Source: Thalassobacterium sedimentorum (lineage in GTDB: Bacteria; Verrucomicrobiota; Verrucomicrobiia; Opitutales; Coraliomargaritaceae). Taken from it: a stretch of 64,000 bases of DNA. The DNA is taken from assembly GCF_031127905.1 (NCBI RefSeq), contig NZ_JARXIC010000023.1, forward strand, positions 1-64,000. The letters are read 5' to 3'. Positions 26,323-34,925 of this stretch are shown piece after piece (position 1 is the first letter of the stretch; each line of letters opens with the position of its first letter). Made by a program: the position numbers and the translations under genes. The notes under the pieces are model-generated. The model was not told where the DNA came from. It saw only the letters and a list, made by a program, of their open reading frames with translations, and made no database searches.

Positions 26323-28476
26323 ATGCATCCCTTCCTGCAAAACGACTTCCACATCAAGTGGTCCACACTCACCCCCTCACACATCGAGGCCGACATCACT
26401 AAAGCACTCGACGAAGCCCAGGCCGCCGTTGACGCCGTCGCGAGTCAGACACCGCCCTTGAGTTACGCCAACACCATCGCCGCACTCGACGACGGCTTGG
26501 AAACACTCAACCATGCTTGGGGCCTGGTCAGCCACCTCGACTCCGTCGCCAACAGCCCGGAACTACGCGAAGCTCATAATGCGATGCTACCCAAGGTCAG
26601 CGAGTTCTTTGCCAGCATCCCGCTCAACGAAGCACTCTGGGGCACCCTCAAAGCCTATGGCACACAAAGCGAAAGCGAAACACTCAGCCCCACCAAGCGA
26701 CGCTACATTCAAGAGACACTCGCCGATTTCCGCGAGGCGGGCGCCGACCTGCCGCCCGAGCAAAAGAAGCGTGCCGGAGAAATCCAAAGCGAACTCGCCA
26801 AGCTCACTCAGAAATATTCAGAAAACTGCCTGGATGCCACCAACGCCTGGGAGAAAATTGTCACCGACAAGGAACAACTTTCGGGTCTACCGGAATCCGC
26901 ACTGGATGCCGCCCGCCAAAGCGCCGAGCAAAAGGGCACAGAAGGCTGGCGCTTCACGCTACAGGCGCCCAGCTACATCCCTGTCATGACTTACGCGGAT
27001 AGCGATGCCCTGCGCAAGGAGGTCTGGCAGGCCTACGCCGCCATTGGCCGCGAAGGCGAACACGACAACCGCGAACTGGTCCGCCAAATCCTCGACCTGC
27101 GCCACGAATTTGCCCAACTCGTCGGTCAGGCAAATTTCGCCGATCATGTCACCGAGCGCCGCATGGCCGCCTCCGGGAAAGCCGCACTCAGCTTCGGCGA
27201 CGAAATCTTCCAAAAAGTCCGCAAACAATTCGAACAAGAAGCCGAGCAACTGCGCCAATTCAAAGCATCTCTTAACTCCCCACTCCCCACTTCCGATTCC
27301 CCACTTCTTCAGCCCTGGGAAGTCGGCTACTGGGCGGAAAAGCAGCGCAAGGCCAACTACGCCTTCGACGAAGAAGCCCTGCGCCCCTACTTCCCGATCG
27401 ACCGCGTCATCAGCGGCATGTATGAAATCGCTCAGAAAATCTTTGGGCTGCGCATTGAGGAACGTCGAACATCGAACGCCCAACATCGAACATCGAATAA
27501 GGAAGAACCCACACTCGACGTTCAGCGTTCAACGTTCGATGTTCAATGTTCAACCCAAGGTTCGGCTCCGGAGGAGCCGCAGACATGGCACCCCGAAGTT
27601 AAATTCTACGATCTTTTCGACTCGGAGACTGACGAACAACTCGGCTCGTTTTACGCCGACTGGCACCCGCGCGAGTCCAAGCGCGGCGGCGCATGGATGA
27701 ACTACCTGCTCACCGGCAACCGCGACAGTTCTGTGGGCCCACGCACGCCGCACCTCGGCCTGATCTGCGGTAATCTCACACCCGCCGTCGGCGACAAGCC
27801 CGCACTGCTCACTCACCGCGAAGTCGAAACCATCTTCCACGAATTCGGCCACCTGCTGCATCACCTTTGCGGCGAGGTCGAAGTTAAGTCACTTAATGGT
27901 GTCAATGTGCCATGGGACTTTGTGGAACTGCCCTCACAGATCATGGAAAACTGGTGCTGGGAGCGCGAGAGCCTCGACCTTTTCGCTCGTCACTACGAAA
28001 CAGGCGAGCCGATCCCGGAGGAACTCTTCGACAAGATGCTGGCCGCGCGCAACTACATGAAAGCCAGCGCCAACGTGCGTCAGCTCGCCTTTGGCAAGAT
28101 GGACTTGGAGCTCCACATCCACTGGCCAGAGTCCGCCAAGGAAGACCTCGACGCCTTCGTCGAAAACGTGCTCACCGGCTACAGCGCGGAATACAAGACC
28201 AAGCCCAAGAGCAATGTCTTCAACTTCAGCCACCTCTTCAGCAGTCCGACGGGCTACGCCGCCGGCTACTACAGCTACAAGTGGGCGGAAGTTCTAGACG
28301 CCGACGCCTTCACCCGCTTCCAGCAAGAAGGTATCCTCAACGGCGAAACTGGCCGAGACTTCCGCAACAAAATCCTAGCCAAGGGCAACTCCGAGGACCC
28401 CGCCCAACTCTACAAGGACTTCATGCACCGCGCCCCCGATCCCGACGCCCTCCTACGCCGCGACGGATTGCTTTGA
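26323..28476 (+). CDS. M3 family oligopeptidase with two repeat-derived insertions
   Basis: The ATG at 26323 (MHPFLQNDFHIKW) gives 717 residues; the frame opens earlier, but upstream it overlaps rsmE. The zinc site is H506-E-F-G-H510 in FHEFGHLLHHL, with downstream family blocks PWDFVELPSQIMENW and SPTGYAAGYYSYKWAEVLDADAF. This matches oligopeptidase A/PrlC and peptidyl-dipeptidase Dcp, cytoplasmic thimet-type zinc peptidases that clear short peptides. Two stretches break the family pattern: SLNSPLPTSDSPLLQ (27271-27310) and RRTSNAQHRTSNKEEP onward (27459-27580). Both are encoded by dispersed-repeat-like DNA yet stay in frame, and the protein continues normally after each. Confidence 0.93.
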   Translation: MHPFLQNDFHIKWSTLTPSHIEADITKALDEAQAAVDAVASQTPPLSYANTIAALDDGLETLNHAWGLVSHLDSVANSPELREAHNAMLPKVSEFFASIPLNEALWGTLKAYGTQSESETLSPTKRRYIQETLADFREAGADLPPEQKKRAGEIQSELAKLTQKYSENCLDATNAWEKIVTDKEQLSGLPESALDAARQSAEQKGTEGWRFTLQAPSYIPVMTYADSDALRKEVWQAYAAIGREGEHDNRELVRQILDLRHEFAQLVGQANFADHVTERRMAASGKAALSFGDEIFQKVRKQFEQEAEQLRQFKASLNSPLPTSDSPLLQPWEVGYWAEKQRKANYAFDEEALRPYFPIDRVISGMYEIAQKIFGLRIEERRTSNAQHRTSNKEEPTLDVQRSTFDVQCSTQGSAPEEPQTWHPEVKFYDLFDSETDEQLGSFYADWHPRESKRGGAWMNYLLTGNRDSSVGPRTPHLGLICGNLTPAVGDKPALLTHREVETIFHEFGHLLHHLCGEVEVKSLNGVNVPWDFVELPSQIMENWCWERESLDLFARHYETGEPIPEELFDKMLAARNYMKASANVRQLAFGKMDLELHIHWPESAKEDLDAFVENVLTGYSAEYKTKPKSNVFNFSHLFSSPTGYAAGYYSYKWAEVLDADAFTRFQQEGILNGETGRDFRNKILAKGNSEDPAQLYKDFMHRAPDPDALLRRDGLL
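27271..27310. repeat. In-frame pyrimidine-rich insert in the M3 peptidase gene
   Basis: The stretch is built from repeats of CTCCCCACT and CCCCACTT. It matches in reverse complement the purine-rich spacer (GTGGGGAGT/GGAAGTGGGGAGT) between REP units near 35055-35090. It adds about 13 residues rich in Ser, Pro and Leu just before the conserved PWEVGYWAEKQ block. Confidence 0.6.
27459..27580. repeat. In-frame palindromic repeat insert in the M3 peptidase gene
   Basis: It begins GGAACGTCGAACATCGAAC, repeats AACATCGAAC several times, then shows the reverse-complement form (GTTCGATGTTCAATGTTC), and ends in a small hairpin GGCTCC-GGA-GGAGCC. A related element lies in non-coding DNA at 44590-44667. 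It replaces the short loop normally joining GLRIEER to WHPEV. Confidence 0.75.
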
Positions 28477-28578
28477 GTTCATTCATCACTAATCAACGAA
28501 GACTTCACCAGGAGCGACCACAAGCTGTTATGGCGAAATAGGCTCTTTTTCGAATTTTTCACCAAAGATTCGCTCTTC

Positions 28579-28800
28579 ATGAAAATGCACACCCAATACA
28601 CTGACAGCACAGCGCCACCGTGTTTCGAATGTGAGAGTGGCGCACTACGCCCGATTCAAAAAGACTACATAACGCAACTCAAAGGACGCAACACGATCAC
28701 GATCAAGAAAGTGCCTATGCTACGCTGCGACCAGTGCGGTGACACCGTAATCGGCGGTGAAGGTAACGATCAGATCGAAAATGAACTCCGAAGAATCTAA
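28579..28800 (+). CDS. YgiT-type zinc-finger protein (MqsA N-terminal-like)
   Basis: A 73-residue protein with two CxxC knuckles, CFEC near residue 15 and CDQC near residue 51, and the linker TITIKKVPMLRCDQCGDTVIGG, typical of the YgiT/MqsA zinc-finger family. Such domains are the N-terminal part of antitoxins or stand-alone partners of small toxins. This one lacks the C-terminal HTH of MqsA. No toxin-sized gene is found in the 102 bp upstream, and downstream genes are on the other strand, so it looks orphaned. The start may be 28579 or the in-frame ATG at 28585. Confidence 0.75.
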   Translation: MKMHTQYTDSTAPPCFECESGALRPIQKDYITQLKGRNTITIKKVPMLRCDQCGDTVIGGEGNDQIENELRRI

Positions 28801-28828
28801 GAGCGCTCTAAAGCAGAGTGTTTTAACA

Positions 28829-29008
28829 CTAAAAAACCTGCTTACGACGGATTTCTTCCTCACTACGCGCACGCGCGCGGCTTTGCTCCAATAGCACCTC
28901 CTGCATTTCTTCAGAAAACTCTTCGCGAAACTGGGCGTACTCTTCTTCAGAGTCAAAAGCAGGGACGAAATCACCTGCGAGGTCCGGGACGATAACCATG
29001 TCAGTCAT
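28829..29008 (-). CDS. Small acidic protein downstream of the papain-like gene
   Basis: A 59-residue protein beginning MTDMVIVPDLAGDFV. A good AAAGGAAAG ribosome-binding site lies a few bases upstream of the ATG. The N-terminal third is acidic (FDSEEEYAQFREEFSEEMQE) and the C-terminus is basic (SRARARSEEEIRRKQVF). It starts 10 bp after the stop of the 483-residue papain-like gene, so the two form a two-gene operon. No family is recognised; it may be an inhibitor, substrate or partner of the larger protein (inference). Confidence 0.65.
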   Translation of the reverse strand: MTDMVIVPDLAGDFVPAFDSEEEYAQFREEFSEEMQEVLLEQSRARARSEEEIRRKQVF

Positions 29009-29018
29009 AAGCTTTCCT

Positions 29019-30470
29019 TTAGTTGATTTGGCGTAAATTGCTCACGTAGAGAGCATAAGATGTAAAATTTTGCAAGTTTGATTTAATGAGTTTTTCTGGA
29101 CCGTTCAGCGACGAGCCTAAATCAAAAATCAGCTTCTCAGGCAAATGACAAGCAACCAAGCCAGAAGTTTCATATCCATTCCTCGTGGCATCCCAAATAA
29201 TTTCGCCCAGCACCTTGCGCTGCTCAAACAATCCCGGCGTCGAGAGTTCACAGACCCAAATAAAATGTGGCATCGGCAAATAACGATAAACCTCTGCCAC
29301 AGAGGAATGCCCCATGCCTCGCTCCAAGATTCGCCCCTTAAAAGAAGTGCCAGTCGTTAAAAAGATGCGGAGCATCAGCGTTTCATTCTGCAGGGTAGGA
29401 GATTCGCTAATAAACTTTGCCAGCGATAGTTCGGCCGCTTTTCGAAATCCTTCTGGGCTCAAATAAACCTTATCCGGCAAAGGGGCGATAAAACTATCAA
29501 TTTGACTAAACTCAAATCTAGAGTCGTTTGCCGATAATGCACCCCCTTGGCGTAGAGGCTGATAAGGAAAGGTATTATCGTCGCTGATCACAAAGCCTTG
29601 ATTAAACTCAGACGAATAATGCAGGCGTTTATCATCCGCGATTAGCAGCGAATCAATATTAGAAAAATGACCAAAAGCTGAAATGACGTGTTGCGGCACC
29701 CCCACAAGGCAAGGAATCCCCGACTCGATATAAGTATATAGTAGGTGCTCAAACTGATCCTTATGCTGATCTCTCGAATATATTAATGGCTCAAAGCTAT
29801 GCTGCCGAAGTGCTTCTGCCATTTGCCACATAGTCAAGCCATCGGACGGATACATGCGCCCAATCGAGTAATCTTTTGTTAATTGTCCGATCTGGAATGG
29901 GTGAATTTCTCCATACCGAGAGTATTGATTACTGAAATAACGAAGAACCGTCCAAAGGGCCGACTGCGCACATACCGTGACATCTGCATCTTGGCTAATA
30001 AACGGAAAGCCATGAACCTTTAGCGAAACCCCGAGTAAGTGAATTTCCTCAGTACAGGTTCGGATATGAGCTTCGCCCACTCGTGAATCAACAGGGCAGA
30101 TTAAAGTTCGACCGACACAATTAGGCCGAGTCGGACGAATAACCGAATACCCTAAATAACTGCGCTGCATTCGCTCGACATCTGCCAATGCCGCCTTATC
30201 GAGCACTTCATTAAAAAAGTGAAGACGATTACAACGCGAATTCGGCGTTTGAAAACGCTTTGAATGGTAGTTCGAGAACGTATCGCGGTAGTCCTTATCA
30301 ATGTAATGCCGTTCCACTAGAACCGTCTTCACTGCCCCGCAAAACGCCTTTTCAAGCTTAGCCAGCCCTCTTTTATCCAAATGTGGGGCAGCCACCTTTA
30401 AAACCTCAGGCCATTCACCACCATTCTCAAAGACCACAATGGGGAGCACGCCTGATTCATCGATAATCAT
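29019..30470 (-). CDS. Putative papain-like (C39-type fold) cysteine peptidase domain protein
   Basis: A 483-residue soluble protein without a signal peptide or membrane segments. The centre carries a pattern like a papain/C39 active site: Q160 and C167 in SQDADVTVCAQSALW, a His in HVISAFGHF (H261/H268), and an acidic site in FVISDDNTFPYQPL (D297/D298). The N-terminal 150 residues and the C-terminal 170 residues match no fold I recognise. It is followed 10 bp later by the 59-residue gene and is divergent from a DUF1643 gene. The peptidase call rests on motif order only; a transglutaminase-like or acyltransferase role is possible. Confidence 0.6.
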   Translation of the reverse strand: MIIDESGVLPIVVFENGGEWPEVLKVAAPHLDKRGLAKLEKAFCGAVKTVLVERHYIDKDYRDTFSNYHSKRFQTPNSRCNRLHFFNEVLDKAALADVERMQRSYLGYSVIRPTRPNCVGRTLICPVDSRVGEAHIRTCTEEIHLLGVSLKVHGFPFISQDADVTVCAQSALWTVLRYFSNQYSRYGEIHPFQIGQLTKDYSIGRMYPSDGLTMWQMAEALRQHSFEPLIYSRDQHKDQFEHLLYTYIESGIPCLVGVPQHVISAFGHFSNIDSLLIADDKRLHYSSEFNQGFVISDDNTFPYQPLRQGGALSANDSRFEFSQIDSFIAPLPDKVYLSPEGFRKAAELSLAKFISESPTLQNETLMLRIFLTTGTSFKGRILERGMGHSSVAEVYRYLPMPHFIWVCELSTPGLFEQRKVLGEIIWDATRNGYETSGLVACHLPEKLIFDLGSSLNGPEKLIKSNLQNFTSYALYVSNLRQIN

Positions 30471-30596
30471 ATGACCGACAGTTCAACGCTTTGCCTAATT
30501 TCTTCAACTTTAATCGAACCGAGCCCACTCAGAAATAGTCTTGCGAAACACTGACTCGGTGGGCGAAATACAAATTTTCGCAAAATAGGCGCTTAT

Positions 30597-31109
30597 ATGC
30601 ACAACATCTGCAACTTTTCTGACTGTCGAAAATACCGATATACGCTGCTGCATAAGTGGGATCCGCTCTTCGAGCGTCGACGTGCGCTGTTCATTTGCCT
30701 AAACCCGTCCACCGCGGATGAGAGCCATCTAGACCCCACACTCACGCGTATCAAATCCTTCTGCCAGCGCTTGGGTGCGAACGAGTTTTTGATGCTTAAC
30801 ATTTTCGCCTACCGCGCCACGGATCCGACAGCGATGCTGGCCGTGGCCGACCCGGTTGGTCCGAAAAATGATGCCTACATTCATGCCGCCATTCGAGAAG
30901 CCTACGAACTCAATGGCGGTCAGCTCGACATCATCGGCGGCTGGGGCAATCACGGCATCCATCGCAACCGCCAGGCCGCCTGCTTCAACTTGCTCCGGCC
31001 CTATCGTCAATGGCCTAACTTAAAAATTTCCTGTCTCGGCAAAAACGCCAACCAAGCGCCCAAGCATCCGCTCTACATCGCAGCTGACAAAGAATTTGAG
31101 CCGCTATAA
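30597..31109 (+). CDS. DUF1643 family protein
   Basis: A 170-residue cytoplasmic protein matching the DUF1643 family layout: YRYTLLHKWDP, ALFICLNPSTADESHLDPTLTRIKSFC, LMLNIFAYRATDPTAM, a glycine-rich IIGGWGNHG, and the C-terminal LGKNANQAPKHPLYI. DUF1643 proteins are widespread in bacteria and phages with no established function; the fold may be uracil-DNA-glycosylase-like (inference from the motifs). The next gene starts 8 bp downstream on the same strand, so they are probably co-transcribed. Confidence 0.9.
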   Translation: MHNICNFSDCRKYRYTLLHKWDPLFERRRALFICLNPSTADESHLDPTLTRIKSFCQRLGANEFLMLNIFAYRATDPTAMLAVADPVGPKNDAYIHAAIREAYELNGGQLDIIGGWGNHGIHRNRQAACFNLLRPYRQWPNLKISCLGKNANQAPKHPLYIAADKEFEPL

Positions 31110-31117
31110 ATCGAGCG

Positions 31118-33256
31118 ATGGCGATACAACTTCAGGAATTTGCGGAACAGGTCCTCTTCGGTACCAGCATCGAGGCAAAGCTCAGCTTTCCGCGCGAAGA
31201 GATCATCGACACCCTCCCTGGCGATCCAATCGTCACCCCGCGTCAGCTCACGCGTCCCCAACATCTATTGCTGCGCGACGACGGCGTGCGCGCCAAGCAT
31301 CCGAGTCAGGCAAAACTGGTGGACGAAAAAGAGCGGGGCAAATTACTGCACTTTTTCGGCAATCATGAGCTGCTGGCCACCGAACTGATGGCACTGGCGA
31401 TTTTGAAGTTCCCCGATGCGCCCGCGAGCTTCCGACGCGGCCTACTGGAAACCCTCAAGGACGAACAGATCCACACCCGCCTCTACATGCACCGCATGGA
31501 ACAATGCGGTGTCGAGTTTGGCGAGCTGCCCCTCAACGATTACTTCTGGAAGAGTGTCTCCTCGATGGAAGATCCGCTGGATTATGTCACCCGCCTCTCA
31601 CTCACCTTTGAACAGGCCAACCTCGATTACTCCCGCGAATATGGCAAAGTGTTCAATACCGTCGGCGACTCGGGCACCGCCAAAATTCTAAACAAAATCT
31701 ACCAGGATGAAATCGAGCACGTAGGCTTCGGACTAAAATGGTTCCGCCGCTGGAAGGCCTCCGGCAAGACCGATTGGGAGGCGTATCGCGAACGCTTGAT
31801 CTTCCCGCTCTCTCCCGCACGTGCCAAGGGCAACGACTTCAATGCCGCCGGGCGCCTCGAAGCTGGCTTGGATCAGGGCTTCATCCAGGACTTGAAAATT
31901 TTCCAACAATCGCGCGGCCGCACGCCTAACGTGTTGTGGTTCAACCCACAGGCCGAGCAATGCGCGGCAAGCAATCGTGTGGTTGCCCACCCAAAAGTCA
32001 GCCAACAGTTACAAAGTGATCTGGCCTTTCTGCCGGCTTACCTCTCACGTCAGGATGATGTACTGATCATGACACAGCCCCCCAGCGCTGAATTCCTCCG
32101 TCGCATTCAAGACTACGGCTTCCACCTGCCGGAAATCCATGTATCCGCACGCTCCACCGACGGCGGTGGCGAACGCGCGCCCAACCTCAAACGTAAGCTC
32201 GGCGAGCTGCGCCCCTGGGCATGGAGCCCCGACAGCCATGCTTTTTTTGAGCACTGCCTGCCGCACGTCGCCCACCCGCGTGCCCACGATGCACTGTGGA
32301 ACAAGTCGCTACGCGCGCTCTACTCCAAGGCCTGGAGCGCACAGTGGGGCCAAGCCTTCGCAGCCGATCACCACGCGCTCGATTGGATCGCACCGGACTC
32401 CATCTATGGCCACGCAGTTCACAACTTCGAAGAGTTCACAGACGCCCGTAAACACTTCGCCGAAGGGGGCTACCCACACATCGTTTGTAAAGTCCCCTTC
32501 GCCACCGCCGCCCATGGCAACCGCTGCCTACTGGCCGACGAAGCGCTCTCCCCCGAGCTGTGCAAATGGCTGGAGACAGCCTGGCAACAGCAAAGCAGTG
32601 TCGTGGTCGAGCCCTGGCTAGAGCGTGTTTTCGACTTCTCCGTGCAATACGAAATGAGCGCCGAGGGCCTCAAGCACATCGGCTACGCTCGCATGGTCAA
32701 CAACCCGCGCGGACAATTTCAAGGCATCTTGACCAATGCCTTGTGCAAAGGGCTCGCCCCCGAACTCGTTCGTTTCCTCATGCAACGAGAACCCGAGCAA
32801 GGCCGCCCCCGCGTCTTCCACCACTTCGAAACAAGCCTCGCTCACAGATTGGAAGCCGCGCTGCACGCCGCACAATTTCGTGGGCCCATCGGAGTCGACG
32901 CACTGCTTTTCCGTGATCACAGCGGACAACTACAAATCAAAAGTGTAGTCGAAATCAACCCACGCTTCACCATGGGCCGGGTCGCCCTAGAACTGGAGTC
33001 GCACAACGCGCCGCGCTCCGTCGGCTACTTTCAGATCATGACTCGCTCCCAATTGCGCAAAACCGGCAGTCGTGATTTCAAGCAGTGGGCCGCTCAACTC
33101 ACCAGCACACATCCAGTGCAAGTCAGCGCACGCGCACAACCGCAGATCCGCTCCGGCAGCTTCCCGCTCAACGATCCCACAACCGCGCAGCAATTCCTAG
33201 CCGTCTATCACGTAAGAGAATCTATCCACGACCTACTCCAGCAGATCGGCCAGTAA
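31118..33256 (+). CDS. DUF455 ferritin-like domain fused to an ATP-grasp-like domain
   Basis: A 712-residue soluble fusion. The N-terminal 260 residues are a DUF455 ferritin-like domain with diiron-type ligands E89 (ELLATELM), E116 and H119 (DEQIHTRL), E165 (TFEQANLDY), and E198/H201 (DEIEHVGFG). The remainder resembles an ATP-grasp domain: VCKVPFATAAHGNR (nucleotide-binding Lys), VVVEPWLERVFDFSVQYE, and GPIGVDALLF followed by VVEINPRFTMGR (Mg-binding Glu/Asn). ATP-grasp enzymes ligate carboxylates to amines. The reaction here is unknown. It follows the DUF1643 gene by 8 bp and precedes mqo by 157 bp. Confidence 0.75.
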   Translation: MAIQLQEFAEQVLFGTSIEAKLSFPREEIIDTLPGDPIVTPRQLTRPQHLLLRDDGVRAKHPSQAKLVDEKERGKLLHFFGNHELLATELMALAILKFPDAPASFRRGLLETLKDEQIHTRLYMHRMEQCGVEFGELPLNDYFWKSVSSMEDPLDYVTRLSLTFEQANLDYSREYGKVFNTVGDSGTAKILNKIYQDEIEHVGFGLKWFRRWKASGKTDWEAYRERLIFPLSPARAKGNDFNAAGRLEAGLDQGFIQDLKIFQQSRGRTPNVLWFNPQAEQCAASNRVVAHPKVSQQLQSDLAFLPAYLSRQDDVLIMTQPPSAEFLRRIQDYGFHLPEIHVSARSTDGGGERAPNLKRKLGELRPWAWSPDSHAFFEHCLPHVAHPRAHDALWNKSLRALYSKAWSAQWGQAFAADHHALDWIAPDSIYGHAVHNFEEFTDARKHFAEGGYPHIVCKVPFATAAHGNRCLLADEALSPELCKWLETAWQQQSSVVVEPWLERVFDFSVQYEMSAEGLKHIGYARMVNNPRGQFQGILTNALCKGLAPELVRFLMQREPEQGRPRVFHHFETSLAHRLEAALHAAQFRGPIGVDALLFRDHSGQLQIKSVVEINPRFTMGRVALELESHNAPRSVGYFQIMTRSQLRKTGSRDFKQWAAQLTSTHPVQVSARAQPQIRSGSFPLNDPTTAQQFLAVYHVRESIHDLLQQIGQ

Positions 33257-33413
33257 ATCACTCCCCATTTTAAGTGGTTTTAAGTAAAAAATACAGTATG
33301 GGTTTGATCTGTGCGCCATCGCCACTTTAGTCGGCGCGCATTAGAACGCGGGAGAATACGTGCACCTACCACAAATCGCACCTCCTGTGAACTAAGCTCG
33401 CCACACTATACCA

Positions 33414-34925
33414 ATGACCACACGCACAGTTCGACCTTCCACAGGCCCTATTCTTAACAATCCAGATATCGTCCTCATCGGCGGCGGTATTATGAGCGCC
33501 ACACTCGGCATCATGCTTAAGAAAATGAATCCCGACTTCACGATTCAAATCGTCGAGTCGCTCCCACGTGTCGCCTTGGAAAGCTCACATGCGTGGAACA
33601 ACGCCGGCACCGGACACGCCGCGCTGTGCGAGCTCAACTACACGCCACAGAACGCCGACGGCAGCGTCGATGTCTCCAAGGCGATCAAAATCAACGAACA
33701 ATTTGAGCACTCCAAACACTTCTGGGCCTACTTGGTCGAGCAAGGCGTGATCAAGGACCCCGGCGCATTTATCAAGCGCGTGCCCCACATGAGCTTCGTG
33801 CATGGCGAAAAGGATATCGAATTCCTGCGTCAGCGCTACCAAGCCCTCAGCGAGCAACACCTCTTCAACGAAATGGACTTCACCGAAGATCCAGCCACCA
33901 TCGCAGAGTGGGCACCACTCCTGGGACAAGGCCGTAGCAATGCAGAGCCGATCGCCGTCACCCGAGTCGAGTCCGGCACCGACATCAACTTTGGCGCACT
34001 CACGCAGCAACTGATCGACTACCTCATTTCACTCGACGGCGTCGAACTCGCCATGCAGGCCCGCGTCACCGACATCGAGCAAAGAAAAGACGGCCGCTGG
34101 CGCCTAAAAATCGACAGCAAAAGCGAAGGCAAACGCAAGCTACGCGCCAAGTTCGCCTTCATTGGAGCCGGCGGTGGCTCACTACATTTATTGCAAAAGT
34201 CCGGCATCCCCGAGGGCAAAGGCTTTGGCGGCTTCCCTGTCAGCGGGCAATTTCTCGTTTGCAAAAACCACGACATCATCGAGCAGCACGCCGCAAAGAT
34301 TTATGGCAAAGCCGCTGTCGGCGCGCCGCCCATGTCGGTCCCACACCTCGACACCCGCGTGATCGATGGTAAGAAAGCCCTACTCTTTGGCCCCTATGCC
34401 GGCTTCTCACCTAAATTCCTGAAAGAAGGCTCCATGCTCGACCTGATCAAGTCCGTGAAGCTCGACAACATTTTGCCACTGCTCGCGGTCGGTCGCGACA
34501 ACATGTCGCTCACCCAATATTTGATCAACGAATGCCGCAAATCGCACAGCGACCGCGTCGAAGGCCTGCGTGAATTCTTTCCCGCCGCCAAAGAAGAAGA
34601 CTGGATGCTGGTCACCGCGGGCCAGCGCGTGCAGATCATCAAGAAGAGCCCCGACAGCACCGGTAAACTCGAATTTGGCACCGAAGTCGTGGCCGCACAA
34701 GACGGCAGCATCGCCGCCCTGCTCGGCGCTTCACCCGGCGCCTCCACCTCTGTTTCCATCATCGTCGAAGTGCTCGAGAAATGCTTCCCAAAGGAGATGC
34801 AAACTGAAGCGTGGCAAAGCAAACTCACAGAGATGCTACCTGCACACGGCAAGTCTCTAGCCAAGGACGAAAGCACCTATCGCACGCTGCGCAAACGTGC
34901 CGACGCCGCTCTAGCGATCACGTAG
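33414..34925 (+). CDS. mqo: Malate:quinone oxidoreductase
   Basis: A 503-residue FAD-dependent membrane-associated enzyme that oxidises malate to oxaloacetate and passes electrons to quinone. The FAD-binding start is DIVLIGGGIMSATLG. Further family blocks are AWNNAGTGHAALCELNYTP, FIKRVPHMSFV, GAGGGSLHLLQKSGIPE, FPVSGQFLVC, PHLDTRVIDGKKALLFGPYAGF, WMLVTAGQRVQIIKK and GASPGASTSVSI. The length is typical. A REP array starts immediately after the TAG stop, so the repeat may act as a 3'-end element. It is preceded by 157 bp without a gene. Confidence 0.97.
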   Translation: MTTRTVRPSTGPILNNPDIVLIGGGIMSATLGIMLKKMNPDFTIQIVESLPRVALESSHAWNNAGTGHAALCELNYTPQNADGSVDVSKAIKINEQFEHSKHFWAYLVEQGVIKDPGAFIKRVPHMSFVHGEKDIEFLRQRYQALSEQHLFNEMDFTEDPATIAEWAPLLGQGRSNAEPIAVTRVESGTDINFGALTQQLIDYLISLDGVELAMQARVTDIEQRKDGRWRLKIDSKSEGKRKLRAKFAFIGAGGGSLHLLQKSGIPEGKGFGGFPVSGQFLVCKNHDIIEQHAAKIYGKAAVGAPPMSVPHLDTRVIDGKKALLFGPYAGFSPKFLKEGSMLDLIKSVKLDNILPLLAVGRDNMSLTQYLINECRKSHSDRVEGLREFFPAAKEEDWMLVTAGQRVQIIKKSPDSTGKLEFGTEVVAAQDGSIAALLGASPGASTSVSIIVEVLEKCFPKEMQTEAWQSKLTEMLPAHGKSLAKDESTYRTLRKRADAALAIT

